Below, in pieces: positions 1-8,308 of a stretch of DNA of 10,624 bases. The first letter of the stretch is position 1. Each line of letters opens with the position of its first letter. The DNA is from Gemmatimonadales bacterium UBA7835 (lineage in GTDB: Bacteria > Gemmatimonadota > Gemmatimonadetes > Longimicrobiales > Gaopeijiaceae), in contig DLTN01000034.1 of NCBI GenBank assembly GCA_002500925.1, positions 14,528 to 25,151 on the forward strand, in the 5' to 3' direction. The notes beneath the pieces are model-generated. The model worked only from the letters and a program-made list of their open reading frames with translations. It was not told where the DNA came from and did not search any database. Both the position numbers and the translations under genes were made by a program.

Positions 1-236
1 CTGAAACCATCATTACGTGTCCGTGCGTCCAAGCGAGCGACGTCTCTGCCAACATCAAAAATGTCGTTTCCCGCGTGGAACCGATGGATTTCCATTTGAG
101 CCTTCAGGCTCACTACCCAGTCGACTGCAGTACCTCTATCAGTCAGCCCAGCAATGATACGACTCCGCAAATCTCCAATGAGAATCGATTCGAGTGAATC
201 AATCAGTCGGCCAACATCTTCGGACATTTTACTCAT
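1..236 (-). CDS. Hypothetical protein, N-terminal fragment (3' end outside window)
   Basis: An open frame starts at the ATG at 236 and runs without a stop to the left edge: 78 codons beginning MSKMSEDVGRLIDSLES. A second ATG at 227 and a GTG at 237-239 are alternative starts, and none has a clear Shine-Dalgarno sequence. The visible part looks soluble and largely helical, with many charged residues and no signal peptide or membrane segment; it includes LRSRIIAGLTDRGTAVDW and VARLDARTRNDGF. I do not recognise the family. It follows the VOC gene by 34 bp on the same strand, so it probably belongs to the same operon. It does not resemble the PfaD enoyl reductase in the portion visible. Support is the open frame, strand and spacing, with no homology. 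Confidence 0.55.
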   Translation of the reverse strand, partial: MSKMSEDVGRLIDSLESILIGDLRSRIIAGLTDRGTAVDWVVSLKAQMEIHRFHAGNDIFDVGRDVARLDARTRNDGF

Positions 237-270
237 CACACGGTATGCGCTCGAAGTAGTCCTGCTCGGG

Positions 271-885
271 TCACGAAATTTCCACCAATCCGTTGGGTGT
301 TTTCAGGGTTGCTATTAGACGAGCATGGTCGCCCCGTGACACTTCGATATCGAGTTCGAGCGCGATACACCATTGCTGAACCCGATCCGGGTCGGGGTGC
401 TCTGCACGGATGCCGCGGAATGAACTAAAGCAGGGTAGAGATATTCCGGGATGATCGGTGTCTCCCCAATCAATGAAAAACGGAATAATCCCACCCGCTC
501 GCTCTGCCCAAGGATCGGTCATTTGCCACTCAAGGAGAGCCCCACCCTCACGCCTCCGGCTCCCCTTCTTAGACTCTCCAAGATCCAGACCAACCAATTT
601 TGCTCGGACGATCAAATCATCCAGATCCGACACCGCCACGCACCATGTTACGAGCCGAGGAGAATTGAGCGTGTCCAAGCCAAACCAGCGCGCCCGGTTT
701 GGCTCGGGTTGATCGAGGTCGACACCTACCACCTCCATATAGCTCTTAGGGCCGAGACCAACTAAACGATTCTTCGTTCCATAGCCCGCATGTCTGCCTC
801 CCGGAGATGTCGCGACCCCAAGATGGGTCTCAATATGCCGGACTCCTTCGTCGAGATCAGGTGCAGCAAAGACTAGATGATCCAT
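271..885 (-). CDS. VOC-superfamily (glyoxalase-like domain) protein
   Basis: This 204-residue soluble protein has no signal peptide or membrane segment. It opens with MDHLVFAAPDLDEG, the beta-alpha start of a vicinal-oxygen-chelate module, and has YMEVVGVD at 49-56, giving a possible His3/Glu51 metal pair. A second module starts near LVTWCVAVSDLDDL (78-91) and includes a WQMTDPW segment (120-126) and IPFFIDWGDTDHPG (134-147), a pattern I associate with the Glyoxalase_3-like proteins of unknown substrate. VOC enzymes include glyoxalases, dioxygenases and resistance proteins, so no reaction can be named. The ATG lies inside the end of the phosphopantetheinyl transferase gene with AGAAGG nine bases upstream, so translation is probably coupled. 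A link to lipid synthesis, for example handling of a reactive product, is only suggested by co-location. Confidence 0.78.
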   Translation of the reverse strand: MDHLVFAAPDLDEGVRHIETHLGVATSPGGRHAGYGTKNRLVGLGPKSYMEVVGVDLDQPEPNRARWFGLDTLNSPRLVTWCVAVSDLDDLIVRAKLVGLDLGESKKGSRRREGGALLEWQMTDPWAERAGGIIPFFIDWGDTDHPGISLPCFSSFRGIRAEHPDPDRVQQWCIALELDIEVSRGDHARLIATLKTPNGLVEIS

Positions 886-1625
886 CGAGGATCGCCTTCT
901 CTCAAGATCTCAACACCGGACAGAGACTCCGAGCTAGCCACGGCACCTACGTAGCCGTCTTGAGGGGAGATCATCATTAGGCGCCCAACATCGCGCTCTT
1001 GGGCCACGTCCAACTCACTCCGGACACGATCGGCATCCCGCTGCCCATGCATGAGTCGTAAGCCAGCTCCATGGCGCTTTGCCAAGGCCTCCTTTGCAGT
1101 CCAGAGTTCCATAAACGCGAGATCACCCTCTTCCCCGTCTAGCGAGCGCAGCCCGGCCGCTTCATCTGGACCGAACCAGCGGTTAGCAATATCAACCGAC
1201 CGGTCCAACGGACGGACTCGCTCGACATCTACACCTAAGCTTGAGCAGCGCCCAACCGCCACTGCATACAGATCACTAGAATGGCTAACAGAGAATGCAT
1301 GGGTAGAGGAACCCGCCGCGCCCGGAACAATCACTGGCTTACCGCCGGGCGCAGTCACGATACCCACATCGGCCGGCTCACAGGCAACATACTTAGCAAG
1401 AATGATGCGTAAAACCTTACGTCGAGTCCTAAGTCGATCGCCTTCAGCTGGATCAAGAAAAGACGCTGCCCTGGCTTCATCCTCCTCGGACACGACGCCA
1501 GCAACTTGGAGATCTGGCCGGGCAACTGACTCCAGCACAGAGAGCGATCCAGTGTTGATCAGCCAAACGTGCACGACACTCGGTTCAACGTCGCACGAAA
1601 GCCCGAATGTGCACCTGTTTGTCAC
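873..1625 (-). CDS. Sfp-type 4'-phosphopantetheinyl transferase
   Basis: This 250-residue cytosolic enzyme is predicted to move the phosphopantetheine arm of coenzyme A to the serine of acyl carrier domains, here most likely the tandem ACPs of the adjoining Pfa synthase (the role of PfaE in gammaproteobacteria). The Sfp-family motifs are in the right order: an N-terminal half with the RRKVLRIILAKYV helix (~68-80), FSVSHSSDLYAVAV (111-124), GVDVE (131-135) giving the Mg-binding Asp133 and Glu135, RWFGPDEAA (149-157), and WTAKEALAK (175-183) with Glu179 and Lys183. The length is usual for the two-subdomain Sfp type. The GTG start is supported by GGAG six bases upstream, lying in the 11-bp gap after the PfaC-like stop. 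The 3' end overlaps the next gene by 13 bp, which suggests co-translation. The family is certain; the partner ACP is inferred from position. Confidence 0.93.
   Translation of the reverse strand: MTNRCTFGLSCDVEPSVVHVWLINTGSLSVLESVARPDLQVAGVVSEEDEARAASFLDPAEGDRLRTRRKVLRIILAKYVACEPADVGIVTAPGGKPVIVPGAAGSSTHAFSVSHSSDLYAVAVGRCSSLGVDVERVRPLDRSVDIANRWFGPDEAAGLRSLDGEEGDLAFMELWTAKEALAKRHGAGLRLMHGQRDADRVRSELDVAQERDVGRLMMISPQDGYVGAVASSESLSGVEILREGDPRWII
895..900 (-). promoter_or_regulatory. Probable ribosome binding site of the VOC gene
   Basis: AGAAGG on the minus strand lies nine bases before the ATG at 885, inside the last codons of the phosphopantetheinyl transferase gene. The match to a Shine-Dalgarno sequence is partial. 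Confidence 0.4.
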
Positions 1626-1631
1626 TCGTGA

Positions 1632-1635
1632 CTCC
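1632..1635 (-). promoter_or_regulatory. Ribosome binding site of the phosphopantetheinyl transferase gene
   Basis: GGAG on the minus strand stands six bases before the GTG at 1625, and both fit within the 11-bp gap after the PfaC-like stop codon. It decides the GTG as the start. Confidence 0.65.
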
Positions 1636-1636
1636 G

Positions 1637-4600
1637 TCAGTCCGCTGCCCTAACGCGGACCGCAAAAGAGGGGACTTCATAGATCCGTAACCCATCTACC
1701 CACTGGGTCCCGAAAACTTCGACGGTCACAGACTCCCCCTCGACGATATCGACCTTTAGTGCCTCGACCTCAGTGACTACCTCATTACGCTTTGGCACTA
1801 CTTGGCCACGGTACTTCCAAGAGAGTGGAAAGCCCACGACGGGATGCTCCCAGACGGGATTATCTATGCCTTCCAGCCAGCCCTTCATATGGACTAGAGC
1901 ACGAGCTGACTGAATAAGGGCCTCAAGACCGAGAGAGCCGGGCTGCACCGGATCCTCGAAGAAATGAGCCTTGAAGTACCAAGCGTCGTAATGAATCTCC
2001 TGCCACGTACGAATACGGCCCAACCCAGCCTCTCCACCTTCATTCCAAAACCCAGTCACCTTATCGAGCATCCGCATCATACCGCTCTTCATCCCCGGCA
2101 GATGTGCAAGCTCACCACCCCCATCAAGCAATGAAAGCTCTGGCACTGGAGATTCCGCATCACGCCGAGCCAGCATCTCTTCCGTCATCGGAAGACCACG
2201 CTGATCCTCGAGAATCTGCGGGCTGAAGAAACCGAAATCCGTCTCGAGTGTCATGACTGGACCATCATCGTTCTCGCAAAGCACTTCGAAAAACACAATG
2301 CTCGTGCCACCTGCCTTAGCGAATCGCGTAAGCTTGGTTGTAAGAGTTAACGTGCCCATATCCGGTTTGATTGGGCGATGAAGAATGCAGTTCTCCCCAT
2401 CAAGATTCCGAAAAGCCACATCGCCCTCAGTGTCTGCAAAAAAATTGCAGTACGATGCGAACCACCCACACGGTTGCAGCAGTGCTTCTACGATTACGGC
2501 GAAGGGCATGTGGCCCTGGCCTTCATCAAAATACCAAGCGTCAGGCTCGACTTCGAACGTCGACACCAGCGTTCCTTCGTTGGGCGCAGAACCAGGCGCA
2601 ACGTCAACAGACAACACACTGCTGACAAAATGGTACGGAGGTCCCGGAAGCCGTGGGCACTTCGTTGCCCCGTCATATCTCGTAAACATTTTTCCGAACG
2701 CATCACTCGGTCGACCCCAAGCGCACGAGAGCATCGCCTCATGGTCACCTCGAACATCTGATCCCTCGGGACCCACGTACCGAATTGGATCCTCTTTGAG
2801 GAACTCTTGTTTCGTCGTTAGTGGGAAATCCGGAACGAGCCTTAAGCCGAAGCGCCGACATTGGAAGACCTTGAAGCCATCACTCTTACACAACAGTGCG
2901 GCATAGACCTCGGGGATTGGACCGTCTACTACGTCCTCCACGAAAATCTCGTACTCTAGTGTGTGCGGGCCATCTGGGATGACCTGACCACGGCACAGAA
3001 AACGGGCCACTTCTCCCGGAACCGGCTCAAAACGCCACCCATCCCGTGAGATGGTGAAACCCATAGCAGCCATCGCAAACGACATAGCCTGAGTCGCTGC
3101 ATCCGCCATAAGCGTCCCCGGCATGCAAGGATCGTTCTTGAAGTGTCCCTCGTAGAACCACGCGTCGACCGGGACCTGGGCTTCCGCTCGCAAATATCCA
3201 CGTCCCCATGGCCCCCCAGTCGGATCCCACTCGGGAATGTGATCGAGCAGCTGAAGACGACCATCGGGTGTATTCGGTGTGCGCGTATGCGTGCAGGACA
3301 TCTCAAAGCCTTCACCGAAACAAGCGAACGCGTCTCCGGCTACCCAAGCCTGCACTTCTTCGCCAGTGAAATGCGACTTTTTACTGATCTTCGGCATCGG
3401 GTCGAGTACAGCATTGGGATCAGGCTCGTCGTCGCCAGCATCCCAAAGTACACCGCCCGATCCAGAGAGCTCTTCTTCAGTGAAAAAGCCAGCCTGACCA
3501 TTTCGAACAGAGATCAGAAGACGATCACCTATGTAGCAATCGTAATGGAAGAAGAAAAGTCGGACATCGCCCGTCTTGGCATGACCATCGACGTAGATGT
3601 CATACGTCAGTGTGTCACCTGGTGCGGGGAGATCACCGTGAAATGTTAGATCACACCCGAGAAGCCGGTACACTCGGTCCGACTGGTTCAGGAAATCCGC
3701 CCCCAGCCAAGAGATAAGAAGCAGATCTGCCTGCCCCGACTCAATCACTACCCCAGGAGCCATCCGACCCGTGTGTAAGTACCATGCATCGTGCTTCACG
3801 TCGGTCTCTGTTACGACACGACCCTTTTTCATGCTCCCTGGTTCGCCCTCGATCGTAAGGGCGCGATCAGCGAAAAGGAGCGGCGGCTCCGGCATGCGAA
3901 CCTGCCGCTCGTAACCGTCCTGCTTCTCGAAAAGTTCTCCGAAGATACTGGAGATCTCGCCCCCTGCGTGGATCTCTAGCTGCTCCCGCGTCAAGAAGAT
4001 CGTCTCGGGCATTGCTGACCGATCAACCGGTGGGTGCGTGGGAATTACAGGAGAAGGCGGGCCACTGCGCTTCTCGCTTGATTCCACCACCACTTCGGCA
4101 CCTTCTCCAGAATCAGAGATGCCCAAAGATGACCCGCGCTGCGCCACCTCTTTCCGCTTAACATGAGTGGATGGCTCTCCGGTCGGTTGCAAGACGACGC
4201 GCAAGTCCGGAGGGACTTCGGTCTCGACGGAGACGGATGCTGGCAGCCCGGTAGTTGACCCAAGTCCCATAGCGAGAAACGCGTCGTGCGTCTCCTTCTG
4301 CTCCTCAAGAAAATCAGTGTGAGCCTGTGCTACTGCGTTGAAGAGGTCCAGTGCCGGATCAACAACTGCAACGGAATCCTTTGGTACCGATGGAATCGGC
4401 CGTTCGACACTAGCGACTGGCGCAGGAACCGCCTCGACGTCAACGAAATGTCGACCGACATCGTAGTCGAACCCATTAGGCGGGGGCGGGATCATGACAT
4501 TTTCATCGGGATTCGATACTTCCATCGTCTTCACTAATGTGTTTCGGGAGTTGGGGCGCATGAACGACTTCGGCCACACTACATCGGGCGAATGCGCTGG

Positions 4601-7600
4601 GAGTCTCAGAACAGGGCCCTCCGGTTCCACAGAAGATTTACCTCCTGACCGGAGCCCAGCAATCCGGGAAAGGAACTGAGTCAAATCCATAGGAACGCCA
4701 GCTGCCCACAGGCAAGCAACCGAACGTGCCAGTGCTTCCAGCCCGGATCCCTCGTGCGGATCCAAAGCCACAACCAGATGAGGACGATCACCCAGAATGC
4801 GACCAATCGCATTGGTAAGAATTGCACGAGGGCCGTGCTCGACGAATACACGCACTCCATCGTCGTAAGCCGCCTCCAAAGTCTTCGGGAAGTCGACCGG
4901 GTCGATCGCCTGCCTCGTGATAGCCTCTGCCGCCGATTCCCGAGTCGGGACGTACGCACTATTCCACGCGTTCGCGTAGAAGCGCACTCCGGGCACACTC
5001 GAAGTGTCGCGCAGGTGAATGTCGTGCCAACGCTTCTCGAACGGCGTGAGCGGAGCACAGTGAACGACCATGTCTAGTCCGAGATCAATCGCTCGACTTC
5101 GCCCCACCTTTTCAACTACACGGTCGCAAGCCTCAGCGTCGCCACCGATCACAATGTCTTCATAGTGGTGAATTACCGTTACATAAACCCGGTCTTCACT
5201 CTCCATCGCTTCCTCTATGACTCCGATTGGGGCCGCGATCCTATAGTTCTTCCACTCGGGCAATTCACCTTCAGGAAGATTCCAGTACTGCGCTGCGGCG
5301 CGACACTCTGCAGTGAGTTGGTTGACGTACATCTCGGAGTCGTCAATCTCAGCGAGCATCGCATCTAGGTCATTCCAGACCCCAAAAGCCATTAATGAGT
5401 TGGTCTCACCAGAAGAAAGGCCAATAGCGGCATCAGGCTTCATCCCCAAGACGGCTCGCGTGAACTGGGTGTGCACCTGACATACAAAAGACGATCCTGT
5501 CAGTTGTGTCGCTGGAGAAAACCCAGTGATCTCTGCTCCGTACAGGTCGGACGCCAGCTTTGGGGTACCAGCGAACCGTTCCGTGAGGTCATGACCTATC
5601 TCTGGGAAAGCCATCAGCAGATCCCGACCCGCTCCCGGATACGCAGCAGCAGCCCCCGTGTAACAGAATGCTACTTCCCCATCGTGCTGTCCCGAGCCAA
5701 AAAAGATCCCGGGGGCGTTCGGCTCACGTCCGGACATCAGTTCCTGGCCGGCATATGCGGCAAGCCGTTCTATATCCTCCTCTGTGCGCCCGACCAAAGC
5801 CACCCTGACCTCTCCCTCGCTTGACTCTCGACCCGCGAGGACTGCAGAGCCTAAGTCACTGAGCGTTCCTGACGCGAAGAATTGAGTGAGAGGAACATCG
5901 ACCGGACTGATGAGGTCAGTAGTCCGATCCGGTGCGCGCAAAAACACCTCACCTTCGAGGCCCATAAACGAGCGTATGGACACATGGGTGTGAGCAGTGT
6001 CTTTACGGCGAGGAGCAGGCCACGCTCCTTCTGCGTCAAGCATCACACCAAGCTGAGCCATAACGGCTCCGGAGGCGATGTGCAGCAGTCCTGACGCCCC
6101 ATGAGCATGGCCGAATCGTGCGGTTACTTCTGACTCACCTTCCTCGGGAACCAAACTAAGACTGACTGGGGCCGCTCCCGATACCTCTCCACCTTCCACA
6201 ATCGACGCAAAGATGGGATATCCCTTATCTATAGCGTCCTGTTCACGCATTACAACAAGCCCGACTGCGGCATCGCCCGGCCTATGGCGATCTTCGGGTA
6301 GCACCCGAATGGCTGCATCTACGTGAGCCGACTCGTGTGAAAAGTCTGACGCACCCACGAGTGCACAATCAATCTCTCGTGCCTGAAGCGCCCTTGCAGC
6401 AAGCTTCAAGGCATCAACACCAGAGAGTTCTTCGGACGCAACTGTGAATCCGGGTGCACGCCAATCCTGCTGAGCATGGACGCGGTTTGCTGGAATGTTA
6501 GGCATACATCCTATCACCCCCGCTGCCGTAAGATGACGGGCTGAGCGAGTATTGACCTGGCGCCAGCCATCCACATCTACATCGTCGGATAGAATCTCAT
6601 GCAGTCTAACCCGGAGCCCATGCCGAGCAGCTTGCGGATCAACACACATCCCTATGTAAACACCGGTCCGATCTGGATTCAGTCCCCCGACCTGCCTCAG
6701 AGCCTCTTCCACTACAGCCAGTATGGAGGTCTGCTGAGCCAGGCTTTCTTGAAGGTCGTTCGGTGGAAATCCAAGATTCTTCATCGGAAGAACGACCTCA
6801 GACGATTTCGTGCCCGTCGCATCTCTTGCAGCTAGCAGTCGCCGCACAAATCCCGGTAGTCCCGCGGTCTCACCAGCAATGACTCCGACTCCGGCGATCG
6901 CGATTGGCTCACGATCTTGCGCTGGTTGCGGGTATTCACTGACCACCAAGCCCCTGTCCTCAGAACCTCTGGGAGCGACCCACTCCTCCGCGATCAAATG
7001 CGCATTGTTACCGCCAAATCCAAAGTTCGAGATCGCAGCCCGACGAGGGCCGTCGCTCTCCCAAGCCTCCTCCTCCGCAAGGAGCCGGAAGCCATGGGCG
7101 TCGATTGCGTCTAGCGGATCGTCACAAGGTGTCGGCGGCAGCACCTTCTCTTCGAAGGAGCTTAAGACCTTCAGAAGGCTAGCGACGCCCGACGCTGTGA
7201 TAGGATGTCCGATATTTCCCTTTAGAGAGCCAATGACCGGCTTTGGAGCATCCGCCCACACCTTAGCTAGCGATTCTAGTTCGACTGTGTCACCTCGTGG
7301 TGTGCCCGTAGCATGACACTCGATGAAGTCTATATCCCGGGGCTCCAATCCTGCCGCTTCATACGCCGCCCTCATTGCACGGACCTGGCCATCCATCGCC
7401 GGCGCCAAAAACCCGCTTTGTCGACCGTCGTTCGATAAGCCAACCCCCCTTATTACACCAAAAATTCGGTCGCCATCAGCTTCTGCATCGGATAGGCGTT
7501 TGAGAGCAACTAAGCCGGCGCCCTCGGCGGGCAGAAGCCCGTCCGCACCCTTATGCAGTGGCCTAGATTGGCCGGTAGGACTCAGTGCCTGAAGTGCGGT

Positions 7601-8296
7601 GAAGCCAAGATGAATAAAGAGCGGATCAGCCTTCGCAACACCACCCGCGAGCATGAGATCCGACTCCCGGTCCTGTAACCGCCGACAGGCAATCTCGATC
7701 GCATAAAGCGAAGAAGCACAGGCTGCATCCAAAGCGAACACATCGCCGTCGAGGCCAAGTGCATGAGCCGCGATATGCACCGGACCACCAGACGAAAACC
7801 GATTTCTGGGATCTGAAGCACTGCCTACCCTCCCGCTAATTGGAGCGTTTGGGCCTTTCTCTAACCAATGATCCTGAACGAAGCGGGTATGTTCAACCGT
7901 AGGATACGAAAGGTTACCGACAATTAATCCCGTACCAGCCGGGACACTTTCTGCACCCGCCTCAGACAACGCGACCCTGCTGCAGTGAAGCAACCATCGG
8001 GTTAAGTCATCAAGTCGCCCTAGGTCTTTGATGCGATCCGCAAAGTAGCTCTCATCGAAGAGTTCATTGAAGCCCGTGACATAGCCACCACGGTTGCTCA
8101 CTACGTATTCGCGTGACTCTCCTGGGGATTGCTCATGCAGGAGGCGACGAGAATCTAGCCCCCAGGACCCCTCGGGAGCCTCGTCGATCATCACCCTAGC
8201 ACTTCGGACAGCATCGAATAGTGCCTCTGGACTCAAGGCGCCGGGAAGCACGCATGCGCGTCCGACGATGGCGATGGGTTCGAAGCTGCCACTCAT
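1637..8296 (-). CDS. pfaC: PfaC/Pfa3-like PUFA synthase subunit: KS-CLF-AT-DH-DH
   Basis: This is a complete 2219-residue iterative megasynthase. KS1 (~1-440) keeps Cys193 (DAACASS), His328 (HATGT) and His364 (NIGH). A second KS-like domain (~462-800) has FTVASEELSG where the Cys motif should be (Glu623 at the Cys position) and lacks the HATGT segment, as expected of a chain-length factor. An acyltransferase-like domain (~870-1180) has GLSSGE with nucleophile Ser961, His1079 (VVHCAPL) and FVEHGP. A low-complexity linker (~1215-1435) follows. Four hotdog folds then form two FabA-like DH didomains: ~1440-1830 with His1718 and Asp1732, and ~1860-2219 with His2111 and Glu2125; the first hotdog of each pair lacks the His. 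KS, CLF and two FabA-like DHs in one protein are diagnostic of Pfa synthases, which make cis polyenes by condensation and dehydration/isomerisation. The AT inside it matches myxobacterial Pfa3 more than gammaproteobacterial PfaC, which relies on a separate PfaB. There is no C-terminal acyltransferase. The ATG precedes a standard KS N-terminus (EPIAIVGRA), but no clear ribosome binding site is seen. Confidence 0.94.
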   Translation of the reverse strand: MSGSFEPIAIVGRACVLPGALSPEALFDAVRSARVMIDEAPEGSWGLDSRRLLHEQSPGESREYVVSNRGGYVTGFNELFDESYFADRIKDLGRLDDLTRWLLHCSRVALSEAGAESVPAGTGLIVGNLSYPTVEHTRFVQDHWLEKGPNAPISGRVGSASDPRNRFSSGGPVHIAAHALGLDGDVFALDAACASSLYAIEIACRRLQDRESDLMLAGGVAKADPLFIHLGFTALQALSPTGQSRPLHKGADGLLPAEGAGLVALKRLSDAEADGDRIFGVIRGVGLSNDGRQSGFLAPAMDGQVRAMRAAYEAAGLEPRDIDFIECHATGTPRGDTVELESLAKVWADAPKPVIGSLKGNIGHPITASGVASLLKVLSSFEEKVLPPTPCDDPLDAIDAHGFRLLAEEEAWESDGPRRAAISNFGFGGNNAHLIAEEWVAPRGSEDRGLVVSEYPQPAQDREPIAIAGVGVIAGETAGLPGFVRRLLAARDATGTKSSEVVLPMKNLGFPPNDLQESLAQQTSILAVVEEALRQVGGLNPDRTGVYIGMCVDPQAARHGLRVRLHEILSDDVDVDGWRQVNTRSARHLTAAGVIGCMPNIPANRVHAQQDWRAPGFTVASEELSGVDALKLAARALQAREIDCALVGASDFSHESAHVDAAIRVLPEDRHRPGDAAVGLVVMREQDAIDKGYPIFASIVEGGEVSGAAPVSLSLVPEEGESEVTARFGHAHGASGLLHIASGAVMAQLGVMLDAEGAWPAPRRKDTAHTHVSIRSFMGLEGEVFLRAPDRTTDLISPVDVPLTQFFASGTLSDLGSAVLAGRESSEGEVRVALVGRTEEDIERLAAYAGQELMSGREPNAPGIFFGSGQHDGEVAFCYTGAAAAYPGAGRDLLMAFPEIGHDLTERFAGTPKLASDLYGAEITGFSPATQLTGSSFVCQVHTQFTRAVLGMKPDAAIGLSSGETNSLMAFGVWNDLDAMLAEIDDSEMYVNQLTAECRAAAQYWNLPEGELPEWKNYRIAAPIGVIEEAMESEDRVYVTVIHHYEDIVIGGDAEACDRVVEKVGRSRAIDLGLDMVVHCAPLTPFEKRWHDIHLRDTSSVPGVRFYANAWNSAYVPTRESAAEAITRQAIDPVDFPKTLEAAYDDGVRVFVEHGPRAILTNAIGRILGDRPHLVVALDPHEGSGLEALARSVACLWAAGVPMDLTQFLSRIAGLRSGGKSSVEPEGPVLRLPAHSPDVVWPKSFMRPNSRNTLVKTMEVSNPDENVMIPPPPNGFDYDVGRHFVDVEAVPAPVASVERPIPSVPKDSVAVVDPALDLFNAVAQAHTDFLEEQKETHDAFLAMGLGSTTGLPASVSVETEVPPDLRVVLQPTGEPSTHVKRKEVAQRGSSLGISDSGEGAEVVVESSEKRSGPPSPVIPTHPPVDRSAMPETIFLTREQLEIHAGGEISSIFGELFEKQDGYERQVRMPEPPLLFADRALTIEGEPGSMKKGRVVTETDVKHDAWYLHTGRMAPGVVIESGQADLLLISWLGADFLNQSDRVYRLLGCDLTFHGDLPAPGDTLTYDIYVDGHAKTGDVRLFFFHYDCYIGDRLLISVRNGQAGFFTEEELSGSGGVLWDAGDDEPDPNAVLDPMPKISKKSHFTGEEVQAWVAGDAFACFGEGFEMSCTHTRTPNTPDGRLQLLDHIPEWDPTGGPWGRGYLRAEAQVPVDAWFYEGHFKNDPCMPGTLMADAATQAMSFAMAAMGFTISRDGWRFEPVPGEVARFLCRGQVIPDGPHTLEYEIFVEDVVDGPIPEVYAALLCKSDGFKVFQCRRFGLRLVPDFPLTTKQEFLKEDPIRYVGPEGSDVRGDHEAMLSCAWGRPSDAFGKMFTRYDGATKCPRLPGPPYHFVSSVLSVDVAPGSAPNEGTLVSTFEVEPDAWYFDEGQGHMPFAVIVEALLQPCGWFASYCNFFADTEGDVAFRNLDGENCILHRPIKPDMGTLTLTTKLTRFAKAGGTSIVFFEVLCENDDGPVMTLETDFGFFSPQILEDQRGLPMTEEMLARRDAESPVPELSLLDGGGELAHLPGMKSGMMRMLDKVTGFWNEGGEAGLGRIRTWQEIHYDAWYFKAHFFEDPVQPGSLGLEALIQSARALVHMKGWLEGIDNPVWEHPVVGFPLSWKYRGQVVPKRNEVVTEVEALKVDIVEGESVTVEVFGTQWVDGLRIYEVPSFAVRVRAAD

Positions 8297-8308
8297 GTTA
8301 GGATCTGA

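Noticed and set aside
1..236. The partial gene as the missing PfaD enoyl reductase
   Set aside because: The visible N-terminus has no resemblance to PfaD/Pfa1 flavoprotein sequence that I can recognise.
237..270. Possible terminator or promoter between the VOC gene and the partial gene
   Set aside because: The 34 bases show no inverted repeat followed by a T run and no convincing -35/-10 pair.
1051..1653. 200-codon open frame on the plus strand
   Set aside because: It lies antisense across the phosphopantetheinyl transferase gene, whose motifs and ribosome binding site are clear; the plus-strand product is Ser/Arg/Pro-rich without recognisable motifs.
2385..3649. Plus-strand open frames of 173 and 168 codons opposite the DH domains
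   Set aside because: They are antisense to well-conserved hotdog motifs and give no recognisable protein.
4259..4360. Possible acyl carrier domain in the AT-DH linker
   Set aside because: The segment is helical and ends with AMGLGS, but there is no DSL/DSI-type attachment serine in a four-helix context and it is too short.
6810..7316. 168-codon plus-strand open frame opposite KS1 and CLF
   Set aside because: It is the low-complexity antisense shadow of the KS coding frame.
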